The notes below the pieces were generated by a model, which saw only the letters and a list, made by a program, of their open reading frames with translations, searched no databases and was not told the DNA's origin. From Chrysoperla carnea (taxonomy: Eukaryota > Arthropoda > Insecta > Neuroptera > Chrysopidae), in the NCBI RefSeq assembly GCF_905475395.1, contig NC_058340.1:75866181-75930180 (forward strand): a stretch of 64,000 nt of DNA, given 5' to 3'. The stretch's first letter is position 1. Each line of letters opens with the position of its first letter. This document shows positions 50,802 to 61,150 of the stretch, in pieces. The translations under genes were made by a program, and so were the position numbers.

Positions 50802-52207
50802 TTATTTTAAGTCCTGTGCAGGGAGTCCAGCCGAAATTTCAGATTCGATACCACAATGATCAATTACACGTACTTTTTTAAAATATCCATTGTCACCCCA
50901 ATCAGCATTCCATGAGTTTGCAATTAACCAATATGGGATACCATTCTCAATACCCCAGCCTAACATTCTAACTGCATGGCCACCTAAAACCTTACCTTGG
51001 ACGTGTTGATAAACACCTACAAAAAACAAATTTAATTTATGAGTGACTTTTATAAATATTTTGATCGTAATGACTCCCTAACGAAATACAGGGCTGTCTT
51101 AAAAAATATTTTGACGTTATAGCACGTCAATAGCAACATAAAATGGCATTTTTTTACAATATTTTACCTGATTTATATTGTAAAAAATCTTCGTAAACAG
51201 TCAGGCAAGCTTCCACAGGTCCATTTTGCATAATTTCCATTTTAATTTTGTCTTGATCACTACTGATTGAATACGCTCGTTGACCAAAATGTAAATCCTT
51301 TCTGAATTCAGTCGCATATTCTTTGTTTGTACAATATAAATGACATTTTGGAGTTTTATCCAAGCCGTTACATGCGGGACGTGTACCGTTTATATGATGT
51401 TCGCATGGTTGAATTTCGTAAGGTTGACATCCCTAAAAAAAGTTATATAATTTATTTGAAATAATTTGCAGTATCATTAACTGTAAATTCTAAAATAAGG
51501 TTACGGCTTGGTGGGCCATTTTAAACTATGCATCCAAATATCTCTGTATATGCAAAATTGAAAATACATTATCTGGATTGATTATTATTACCTGATTTGA
51601 ACCATATGCTCCGCCACTGACCAAGCCTTTTCTTACCCAATATCGCCAAGCAAAACTTGGATAACCACCGTCGCATCCAAATCCACACATTTCGCAACAT
51701 GAAACTAATTCTTCTGCAGAAAATCTAAAATGATTGGTACCATTATAATGGATACAAAAACGATCCGAAATGGCTTCAACAGCTCCAAATGCCTGAAAAA
51801 TACAATGTTTAAAATAATAATCGCAGGACAAGCAAAATTTTAAAGGTGTGGTTTTTTTTCGTACTCACCCAACATGATCCACATGAGCCTTGGTCTCGAA
51901 TTTCATGAATTGTTGGACAATTTGGCCATTGTTGACGTGCATCAAAATTTTCTGGTAGTGCTTTAGCTGGCATAAATAAATGATCCTCCTTTTCTGGTAA
52001 ACGGTATTTATGTGAATCGGGATGTACTCCCATCAATCTTTTGATGTATTTCATTGATAAATCTGGTGCAAAATTTCTGCCAGCTGTCCATGTTGATACA
52101 TGTTTATTGATTTGATTGATAAATGTATCGGATAATGGATGAAAATCAAATCTAGATCCTAGACATAGCGTTCCGCCAAACATTAATAATAACCATAATT
52201 TTAACAT
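50802..52207 (-). CDS. Cathepsin B-like cysteine protease, gene B
   Basis: Coding exons 52207-51869, 51792-51592, 51432-51168 and 51016-50802 join at GT-AG sites into 339 codons. Signal peptide, propeptide, catalytic Cys112, His282 and Asn302, and the occluding-loop histidines 192-193 are all present. Introns are 76, 159 and 151 bp. It is closest to gene C: it shares the SRFD insertion after the signal peptide, the 159-bp second intron and a C-terminal extension after GLPA (QDLK here). Two changes stand out in the conserved C-terminal block: Lys316 where A and C have Ile, and Val319 where A and C have Gly. The leader acceptor (52215) is kept, but no first exon or promoter like those of A and C lies upstream. 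The frame is open, but expression is doubtful. Confidence 0.93.
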
Positions 52208-52245
52208 AATGGAATCTGAAAAATATTTTTAATAAAAATCAACGT

Positions 52246-52586
52246 TTATTTCGATTCTTGTTACAACTCTTATAGAGAGAAGACATAAATATTTAATTGT
52301 CTACAACAATAACAAGAATTATTATTTTTATCAAAAATAAAATAAATTGATAAATCCAATATTACTGCATAATTGTTAAAATTTTGTTTGTTTGTTTGTG
52401 ATATACCTTTTTTGTTTATAACTTAGGTGAGTCGGATACTTTATATATATATATATATATCTGTTTTTGTAATACTAAATTTGTTTTTACTATATTTTTT
52501 CTAAAAACTTATTGTGTCTTTTAGTACATTTAAATTAATTAAAATTTTTATTGAGTTTTTTTACAAATAAAATCAACTTTTAAGAG
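52246..52586. other. Unmatched DNA between gene B and LINE ORF1
   Basis: Homology of gene B to A and C ends near 52245. The next 340 bp contain an (AT)n tract (52441-52460) and match nothing else recognised in the window. It may be the 5' UTR of the LINE, residual host DNA, or filler at a deletion junction. Confidence 0.55.
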
Positions 52587-53960
52587 GTGGCTGAGGATGA
52601 TCCTCCGCCAGACCCTTCTCGGAGGGGTCTGGAAGACCCTCCTCCAAATCCCGATACTCCAGTAAATATTAATAATCCACCCGATCTACCCAATATCTCT
52701 ACGAAGGAAAAACCTGTCTACAAATATGCGATAAATTCACTAGGACCCTTCAAAGTATTTTTAGAGTCAAATGAAAAAAATCTAGGAAGATTGCATCCGT
52801 TGGCAATTGGGCGCATATTGTTTAATAATAATGTACCCAACATTGTCAAAATAGAAAACTTGGGACGCAATAGGATTTGTATCCAATTTAACTCCCGTAC
52901 TGCCGCTAACTCTTTCTTGGACAATCCTGTACTAAAAACTGAAAACCTTCGCGCCTATGTTCCTACCCACTGTGTCACTCGAGTGGGTGTTGTTAAAGAC
53001 ATCGATGAAAATATTGATGAACAAATTATTCTTGATAATATGAAAAACAACAAAAACATAAACATTCTAAAAGTTCATCGAATGTCAAGAAGAACAACAT
53101 CCCCCGATGGCACACCATCCTATAAACCTTCCTCAACCATTCAAGTAACCTTTGAAGGTAGAAATCTTCCCGATTATATTACCCTATTTTATTGTTCCCG
53201 TCCCGTAGAAATGTACACATTTCCCGTGACCCAATGTTACAATTGCTGTAGATTTGGGCACATTACAAAAAATTGTAAAAGCTCACCACGTTGTGCCAAA
53301 TGCTCCGAAGACCACCAATCATTGAATTGCACAAAAGATGACAGCTTACCAAAAATATGCATTAGTTGCAATGGTGACCACTCTGCTACCTATAAGAACT
53401 GTCCAGAGTATAAAAGGCAAGTTGCCATTAAAAAAATTATGGCCTCAGATGGCTTAACATATTTTGAAGCCAGTGGTAAAGTACCCAAAATCTTAAGCAA
53501 TGTAACCCTTCCTAATCCTATTAATGTGTCGTCTACCCCGCAACAATTTCCGTTACTGTCGTATAACTCTTCTCCAATCGCCACAACGACTAGACAAACA
53601 ATTCGACGAACGTACTCTAAGGCTACTACTTCACCAACTACCGCCCCTGTTCCCAAGAAACGAAAAGATTCCTCTCCCCTTACAAATCCTATTGCGGCCC
53701 AAATTGATAATCTGTTGATTAACCCCAACGGTAGGTCGAATTCTCCCATATTTTATAGCTTAACATCTACTTCTACTACCTTACCCTCCCCCAACGACCC
53801 ATTTTTTTCTACACTTATCTCAGTTTTGAACTCCTTTGAATTAGACCCAACTATCAAAGCAAACATTGTACAAGCTATTATAAATAAAATCACTAATGGA
53901 TCAGGTGTCCCAAGAACTCAAACTGCTTCAATGGAACATCCGAAGCCTCAATCAAAATAA
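52587..53960 (+). CDS. LINE ORF1, nucleic-acid-binding gag-like protein
   Basis: An open frame of 457 codons. An N-terminal Pro/Asp-rich tail precedes a globular region (about 45-210), probably RRM-like, containing RAYVPTHCVTRVGVV. Three zinc knuckles follow: CYNCCRFGHITKNC (217-230, CX2CX4HX4C), CAKCSEDHQSLNC (236-248) and CISCNGDHSATYKNC (258-272). A Ser/Thr/Pro-rich tail ends the protein. It would coat LINE RNA and act as a chaperone. The frame opens with GTG, directly after TAA GAG. No in-frame ATG occurs before residue 152, so either an ATG was lost by one change or the element is slightly 5'-truncated. It overlaps ORF2 by 65 bp in another frame, as is usual in the group. Confidence 0.9.
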   Translation: MAEDDPPPDPSRRGLEDPPPNPDTPVNINNPPDLPNISTKEKPVYKYAINSLGPFKVFLESNEKNLGRLHPLAIGRILFNNNVPNIVKIENLGRNRICIQFNSRTAANSFLDNPVLKTENLRAYVPTHCVTRVGVVKDIDENIDEQIILDNMKNNKNINILKVHRMSRRTTSPDGTPSYKPSSTIQVTFEGRNLPDYITLFYCSRPVEMYTFPVTQCYNCCRFGHITKNCKSSPRCAKCSEDHQSLNCTKDDSLPKICISCNGDHSATYKNCPEYKRQVAIKKIMASDGLTYFEASGKVPKILSNVTLPNPINVSSTPQQFPLLSYNSSPIATTTRQTIRRTYSKATTSPTTAPVPKKRKDSSPLTNPIAAQIDNLLINPNGRSNSPIFYSLTSTSTTLPSPNDPFFSTLISVLNSFELDPTIKANIVQAIINKITNGSGVPRTQTASMEHPKPQSK

Positions 53961-56900
53961 ATCCAACCTGGCTCTCATTTTATTTACCTATCCCATTGAT
54001 GTTGTATTGCTTAGTGAAACTTGGCTAAAACCAACCTCAACATCAAAAATTCGTGGATATCAAATTTTCCGGAATGATAGATATGATGGCTATGGTGGCA
54101 CTACGATTCTTGTAAGGAGGGGTGTTTCTGCCCAACTTATTCCGATTGAGTCGAATAACCCTTATTTCCAGGTAATCGCGGTGAGAGTTGCTGGCATATC
54201 TATAGTTTCCATCTATAATAATTCTTCTCAAAATATTTTATCTTCCGAAGAACTAAACCTAATGTTTCAGAATGTTCCCGAACCTGTAATAATTGCCGGT
54301 GACTTAAATTATCATCATCCTCTATGGGGTTGCACTGCGTCCGATAGAGGAGGTGATATTCTAATGGAATTCATGGATTCCAATAACTTGGTTTGCATGA
54401 ATGACGGATCACCGACAACTATTCCTTCACCTCAACAAAGATCATCTGCTATCGATATCTCTTTTTGTTCTCCTCACCTAAGCTTAATTTCGTTCTGGCA
54501 TACATTAAATGATAGCTATGGTAGCGATCATTTTCCCATTTTAATAACCTTAAATCATCAACATAATTTATTCCTCCCCAGACATACCCCCCGTAGACAG
54601 TTCGAGAGAGCAGATTGGCCTCTGTTTTCTCGTACTGTAGACGACTTTCTTCCACCCCCCACATCCGATAATAATCCCTTGGAATGGTATTCCAGTTTTC
54701 ATCAAAGTTTGGTCTCTGCTGGGGATATAGCCATTCCAAATACCAAATGTCCTAAAAAACCGTTTTCCCCAACACCTTGGTGGGATGACGAATGTAAATT
54801 GCAAATTCAAACCAGGAAGGAGGCCTTGAGGTCCCTCAAGGCCAATTTTACACAAGATAATTTTTGTAATTTTAGAAGAACCCAGGCACAAACCAGGCGT
54901 CTATTTAAGGAAAAAAAGCGGAATTCCTGGAAGATTTTTTGCGAAGGTCTTTCCAGAAGTACGCCTATTAAAGAGATCTGGAATAAGGTTAAGATGTATA
55001 GGGGGGCTATCAACCCATATCCTCCTTCTCCATCAAACCAAGGTTGGATCTTAAATTTCTTACAGAATCTGACTCCAGACTTTGCCCTTATACCTATTCA
55101 AACCCTGCCCGCCCAAAATGATCATCCTATGGATCGTCCGTTCGGAATATGTGAGCTAAGGGGTGTGTTGTCTGGTCTAGTGGATTCGTCTCCTGGCCCG
55201 GATAACATATCCTATAGTATGTTGAAAAACTTGTCGGACAGTACAATATCATTTTTTCTGCCAATATTAAATCAACTACTTAGTAGCTCATCTATCCCCG
55301 ACGAATGGAGACATACGATGATCATTCCAATCCTTAAACCCAATAAAGACCCTAATATACACCAATCTTACCGTCCCATTGCGCTAGCCTCGTGCGTATC
55401 AAAGGTTACGGAACACCAAGTAAAAAACAGGTTGGAATGGTGGTGTGAATACAATAACATAGTTCCACCATACTCACGAGGCTTCCGTAAAAATGCCTCT
55501 ACCCTAGATAACCTTTCTGTACTCTTGACCGATATCCAGATTTCTCTCTCCGAGAATGGATACCTGGTTTGCTGCTTGATTGACGTGAAAGGAGCCTTCG
55601 ATAATGTTGACATTAATATTCTCATTAACATTCTCACGTCTCTGTCGGCTCCCCCTGGACTAACTTCTTTCATCTACGAATTTTTAAAAATTCGTCATCT
55701 CACCGTCAACTACCAAAATCATTTATCCGGTCCTAGAACTGCATCAATGGGCTTACCCCAAGGTGCAGTCTTGAGTCCCCTTCTCTTCAATATCTATACC
55801 TCTGGCTTACAGAATGTAATTCAGCCTCCCTCTCAACTCCTGCAATACGCAGATGATCTTGTCCTATACTCGTCGTCCAAATCCTTACAAACGGCTATAG
55901 ATAATGTTTCAAACGCTCTAGCTTTACTGCATAGCCATTTAAGATCTATCAATCTGGAAATTTCTGCTACAAAAAGCTCAGCTCTTGTTTTCTCTAGGCA
56001 CAGATACAATATCGAATCAATTCCGTTTCTCAACACATCCATCCCTTGCCACCCATCCGCAAAATTCCTAGGAGTCTTTTTTGATGGAAAGTTGCAATGG
56101 AATTCCCATGTCGAATATATCGTAAGTAAGTGTACTCCTCGAATTAACATCCTCCGTGGCCTCACCAAAGTTTGGTGGGGAGCTGATCAAAGTACTTTAC
56201 TTATGATATACAGACAAATCATTCGAAGTTTCATCGATTATGGCTCATTCCTCCTATGCCCATTATCAAACCAACGATCTTCAAAGTTAGATAAAATCCA
56301 GTTTTAATCCTTGCGTATTGCCCTAGGACAAATGCGCTCCTGCCCTACTAACGCCCTATTGATTGAAGCAGCGGATCCTCCATTGATAGTCCGTCGTCTG
56401 TATTTGGCAAAAAAAATTTTCCTCAACCAATATTCCTCCTTATCCCACCCGCTAATTCCAAAACTTGCCCAACTCAACCAGCTTTGTACAAATTCGACCT
56501 ACTGGAGAAATAAAAATCTCCCTCTTCTCTTGGTGGCTTATCGTGTATTTGCAATAATCCCCATTTATCAATCTCTTTTATCTCCCTTCTTCACCTTTGA
56601 CTTTCCATCCCGATATACGGAAATCCCGGTATTTATTGATTGTGGACTTGACAGCGGACATGCAAATTATGGCTCGCCCTTCGTCAATTCCACTTTCAAT
56701 GATTACCTTTCCTCAATTCTCCCCAACTATACCTACATCTATACAGATGCTTCTAAGTTGAGTGTAGATTCACGTGTGGACGTTGCGTTTCATTGTGGTG
56801 CGCATTCTGCCACACTTAGTTTATCACAACATTTTTCAATTTTCTCTGCGGAATGCGTTGCCATCTTGGAGGCACTCTCATACGTGGACTCAAACAGTAT

Positions 56901-57591
56901 TAGGAAAACAGCTATAATATCCGACTCGCTGAGTTCTCTCTCGCTAATAAAACAAAATTGCATCTCCTCTAAAACTCCCTCCCTCATAGTACTAATCAAA
57001 AACACCGTACTGAAACTAATTCAAAAACGTTTCTACGTTGCTTTTGTGTGGTGTCCATCACACATTGGTATAGGTGGGAACGAATTTGTTGATATGTTGG
57101 CTAGGGACGCAGTTCATATTGGACCAGAAGATAATTCACCTCCACCCGCACAAGATCTGTGGGCTATCTGCAAAAGTTCTAGGCTGAGTGATTGGACCCA
57201 AATGTGGAATACATCGCCTAAAGGGCGTAAGCTACATGACATACAACCAACTCCATCACTTGAAACATGGTTCCACAAATGGGAAGTGGGCAGGAAAAAC
57301 ATAACAATGATTGGTCGCTTGAGAACAGGCCACAATTCGTTACCTGCCCATCTACATCGAATACATATTGTCCCAGACACCAGATGTAGATGTGGATATT
57401 ATTATTGTGACATAAATCACATAACGTTCGCCTGCCCACTCCTTAATCAGCATAGACCTATTCTTCTAAGTTCCCTAGCCCGTATGGGCGTTTTTGGTCC
57501 GTATTATATTCCCCATCTCCTATCTTTAAATAAGCTTGAAATCCTCTCTGCAATTTGCAACTTCCTTAACAAGTCCAAATTTCAAATATAA
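53896..57591 (+). pseudogene. LINE ORF2: endonuclease, reverse transcriptase, RNase H (one internal stop)
   Basis: Domains in order are as follows. APE-type endonuclease (about residues 8-220): LLQWNIRSLNQ, LLSETWLK, IAGDLNYHHPLWG, YGSDHFPI. Reverse transcriptase: SYRPIALASCVSK, CLIDVKGAFDNVD, GLPQGAVLSPLLFN, and YADD at about 650. RNase H (56740-57100): YTDASK, SAECVAI, ISDSLSSL and GNEFVDMLAR, giving all four acidic residues. A terminal Cys/His cluster, CRCGYYYCDINHITFACP, follows. A TAA at 56305-56307 interrupts between RT and RNase H, and the frame continues without shift to 57591. All catalytic motifs look intact. The product would nick target DNA and copy the element RNA. The stop separates RNase H from RT, so this copy is probably inactive though recently active. 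Confidence 0.93.
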
Positions 57592-58180
57592 ATATAACCC
57601 CTCCCCCTTCTTATCTATTTTTTGTTTTATATTTAAAAAAAAAAAAATAACAATAAAATAAAATTGTGTGTAGCCCCCTCTACTGTCAACCCTTCCGCGG
57701 CCCCCAACCTATGTTTTTTTCGTGATATTTCCTTTGTATACAGTCTCGACGGGTCCCGGCGACGAACTTCCTGTCTAATTCCATATGTGTCCTTGTGTTC
57801 GTAAAATAGAAAGTTTCATTTATTTGTATTTTTATTAATTTTTTTTTTTCTTCTCTGTCTTCTCCTACTCTTTTTTTTAACTGAATTTTTTATATTTTTT
57901 CTATATTTGTAATTTATATATTGAATTATTATGATTTTTTTTTTTTTTTTTTTGAGATTCATCTTTTTATTTTTGGATACTATAAATCAATTTATTTTTA
58001 TTTTTTAATTTCTAAATTACACTTTTTTTTTTCTCCTGAATGTTAAATTTGTGTTTTTCTGGTCTATTTATTATTTAATTATTTATTGTAATATAATTGT
58101 ATACTTTATTTGGATAATGGCTGTATAGCAAATTTGCTGAAGCCAATTTTAATAAAAAAAAAAAAAAAAAAAAAAAAAAA
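57592..58180 (+). other. LINE 3' UTR and poly(A)
   Basis: T-rich tract-filled sequence with several long T-runs. It ends GCTGAAGCCAATTTTAATA and then 27 A (58154-58180). The clean A-run supports recent target-primed insertion. Confidence 0.85.
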
Positions 58181-58445
58181 TGAAGTTCATTATGCTTATT
58201 ACACATTTGTAATACAAGTTGCATATGCGAGTTGAGTGAATTATTTTTTTTTTTTAAATTTAATTTAAGGTCGCTTTTAACGTCTAATTCATTAGCGACC
58301 GAAGGGATTGTGTGAGTTTATTTAGTGTATATCCGTATAATAAAATATTTTCTCGAATAAAACAAATATTTCAAAAATCAAAAACCCCGGCTGAGTTAAA
58401 TATAAACTGAAAAGGAAAAACAAGTTCTGAAGTTCTGCAGTTTAC

Positions 58446-58528
58446 ATAGCGACAACAGTCGGGACCCATTCAAATCAACACGGGCTCTAATATTCCTAAT
58501 AATGGGTCCCGACTGTTAAAGTCGCTAT
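58446..58528. repeat. Hairpin H2 in 3' flank of gene C
   Basis: Same stem as H1 at 50189-50271. Here position 58467 is C and its partner 58504 is G, where H1 has T and A. The pairing is preserved while the loop has several unpaired changes. Confidence 0.85.
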
Positions 58529-59113
58529 TTTTTTTTTTTACCCGTTTTAGCTAGGATTTTTAAACATCTATTCAACGATACCCCACTTACCATAATTTGT
58601 CGACTTTCATTTTCAGCCTATGTGTGTATGTATGTTTTGTCCTTTGAGTCGTCCTAGGGATCAAATGCGTGAACGATGTGTCTATTTAATAGCTTTTTAC
58701 TGTTTTGTTGTGTTTTCCTTTTTTTCCTGAAAGACGAGGTGATTTTAAAAGCTCTCGGATGAACCTTATGAAAAATACTAATTCATACTGATGATGATTA
58801 CATCGTAGTCGTTGGGGCAAATTTTAAATTTCGTATTATGTGTATCTACTATTTTACATTACGCAACTTGCGCTTCTTCCATATTTTTGGCCGGAAATTA
58901 ATTCAAGGATACCGGATAGAGCAGGATTGTAATTCATTTTTTAATTGTTAACAATAGAAATATTAACATGATTTGATGTTAACCCTTCACCGATTGCGTG
59001 AAATTTCCGTAAAGAGTTGGTAATGTAGCAGCGATGTGCCACAATGTTAAGATTTTTACACTATTTTAATTATTCCTAGGTTTTTTATATTTGGTATCAA
59101 AAAATAACTACAT

Positions 59114-59119
59114 TTATTT
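59114..59119 (-). terminator. Polyadenylation signal of gene C
   Basis: AATAAA on the minus strand, about 55 nt past the stop codon. The aligned site at gene B is AGTAAA. Confidence 0.6.
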
Positions 59120-59172
59120 AAACATAAAAAAATAAATATTATGATACTTAATTAGATTAAAAAATAATAAAA

Positions 59173-60608
59173 TTAGTTTAATTTTTGTGCAGGGAGTCCA
59201 GCCGAAATTTGAGATTCGATACCACAATGATCAATTCCACGTACTATTTTAAAATATCCATTGTCACCCCAATCAGCGTTCCATGAGTTTGCAATTAACC
59301 AATATGGTGTACCATTCTCAACACCCCAGCCTAACATTCTAACTGCATGGCCACCTAAAACTTTCCCTTGGACGTGTTGATAAACACCTGCAAAAAAACA
59401 AAAATATTTTATGAGTGATTTTCATAAATATTGTCAATTAATTATACGATGACTCCATTAAACTGGGAAATAGCGACAAATTACTGAGAGATGTTTAAAA
59501 ACGACTTTTAGTGTTGGAAAATTAAAGATGCCACCGCGTGTGACCATTCCTAAGGGAAATATTTTACCTGATTTATATTGTAAAAAATCTTCGTAAACAG
59601 TCAGGCAAGCTTCCACAGGTCCATTTTGCATAATTTCCATTTTAATTTTGTCTTGATCACTACTGATTGAGTACGCTCGTTGACCAAAATGTAAATCCTT
59701 TCTGAATTCAGTCTTATAATCTTTGTTTGTACAATCTAAATGACATTTTGGAGTTTTATCCAAGCCGTTACATGCGGGACGTGTACCGTTTATATGATGT
59801 TCGCATGGTTGAATTTCGTAAGGTTGACATCCCTAAAAAAAGTTATCTAATTTATTTGAAATAATTTGCAGTATCATTAACTGTAAATTCTAAAATAAGG
59901 TTACGGCTGGGTGGGCCATTTTAAACTATGCATCCAAATATCTCTGTATATGCAAAATTGAAGATAAATTATCTGGATTGATTATTATTACCTGATTTGA
60001 ACCATATGCTCCGCCACTGACCAAGCCTTTTTTTACCCAATACCGCCAAGCAAAACTTGGATAGCCACCGTTGCATCCAAATCCACACGTTTCGCAACAT
60101 GAAACTAATTCTTCTGCAGAAAATCTAAAATGATTGGTACCATTGTAATGGATACAAAAACGATCCGAAATGGCTTCAACAGCTCCAAATGCCTGAAAAA
60201 TACAATGATTGAAATAATAATCAAGCAAGACAAGCAAAATTTTAAATGGGTGATTTTTTTTCTACGCACCCAACATGATCCACATGAGCCTTGATCTCGA
60301 ATTTCTTGAATTGTTCGACAATTTGGCCATTGTTGACGTGCATCAAAATTTTCTGGTAGTGCTTTAGCTGGCATAAATAAATGATCCTCCTTTTCTGGTA
60401 AACGGTATTTATGTGAATCGGGATGTACTCCCATCAATCTCTTTATGTATTTCATTGATACATCTGGTGCAAAATTTCTGCCAGCTGTCCATGTTGATAC
60501 ATGTTTATTGATTTGATTGATAAATGTATCGGATAATGGATGAAAATCAAATCTAGATCCTAGACATAGCGTTCCGCCAAATATTAATAATACCCATAAT
60601 TTTAACAT
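59173..60608 (-). CDS. Cathepsin B-like cysteine protease, gene C
   Basis: Coding exons 60608-60270, 60192-59992, 59832-59568 and 59387-59173 join into 339 codons. Residues 1-17 are a signal peptide. The propeptide runs to about 83, and the mature enzyme begins near [14 protein letters not shown]. Catalytic residues are Cys112 (QGSCGSCW), His282 ([11 protein letters not shown]) and Asn302 (NSWNADWG). The oxyanion Gln is 106 and the occluding-loop histidines are 192-193. Introns are 77, 159 and 180 bp. The donor after exon 1 is GTGCGT, weaker than GTGAGT in A and B. The conserved C-terminal block [14 protein letters not shown] is normal and the protein ends GLPAQKLN. With its own promoter, first exon and AATAAA, it looks fully functional. 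Expected to be a lysosomal or gut-secreted protease. Confidence 0.95.
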
Positions 60609-60659
60609 AATGGAATCTGAAAAATATTTTTAATAAAAATCAACGTTTATTTCAGTTAA

Positions 60660-61150
60660 TATACCGTGTATATATAAAATATATCAAGGTATACTAAGTT
60701 TAGTTCCAAGAGTTTAGTACGAACAAAATTTTGGTATAGGTGTTCATAAAATCATCTAAGACCCAATTGACCTATGTTTCTCATTTACGGATTTCGCCTG
60801 ACTTTTTACGTCCTAAGCACACTATAAAAATCTTAGTTTGATATTTTTTTTCGTTTTTGAGTTATATAGACAACCGTCTGTCTGCCAACACGATAACTCA
60901 AAATTACAAAGACATCAAGCTGAAATTTTTACAGCGTGCTTAGGACGTAAAAAGTGAGGTCCAGTTCGTAAATGAGTAACATAGGTCTTGGGTCCGTAGG
61001 ACCCATTTTGTAAATTGTTAAAGAACAAAAGTTTAAATGTAAAAATGTTCCTTGAGAAACAAATAAATAATATTGTAGGTATCATTTAAGAAAGGATTTT
61101 TCGAAATTTATCCCCAAAAAGAGTTAAATAGGGATTGAAAGTTTGTATTA
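60660..61150 (+). repeat. P-family repeat inside first intron of gene C
   Basis: Begins with TATACCGTGTATATATAAAAT and CAAGGTATACTAAGTTTAG, then AACAAAATTTTGGTATAGGTG. An internal inverted segment has TTTTTACGTCCTAAGCACAC on one side and GTGCTTAGGACGTAAAAAGT on the other. The first intron of gene C spans about 61952-60617, so the insert adds some 450 bp to it. Confidence 0.85.

Larger units (their letters stand above)
52587..58180 (+). mobile_element. Near-complete non-LTR retrotransposon (I/jockey group)
   Basis: A 5.6-kb element with ORF1 (52587-53960), ORF2 (53896-57591, one internal stop) and a 3' UTR (57592-58153), ending in a 27-base A-run after TTTTAATA. It is more GC-rich than its surroundings and has no large deletion. 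No target duplication was found: the 3' flank TGAAGTTCATTATGC is not repeated before ORF1. Combined with the missing 5' region of gene B, the insertion seems linked to loss of flanking DNA. The element points away from gene B (head to head) and toward the 3' flank of gene C. Confidence 0.92.
58181..59172. repeat. 3' flanking block of gene C, paralogous to 49936-50801
   Basis: Starts right after the LINE A-run and follows the 3' flank of gene B from TGAAGTTCA onward, with a few insertions (for example 58560-58620 and 58836-58880). It contains the second hairpin and an AATAAA polyadenylation signal on the gene strand (59119-59114), about 55 nt after the stop of gene C. Confidence 0.85.

Noticed and set aside
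53390-53749. 119-codon minus-strand frame and other antisense frames over the LINE
   Set aside because: They are shadow frames of ORF1 and ORF2 with no independent support.
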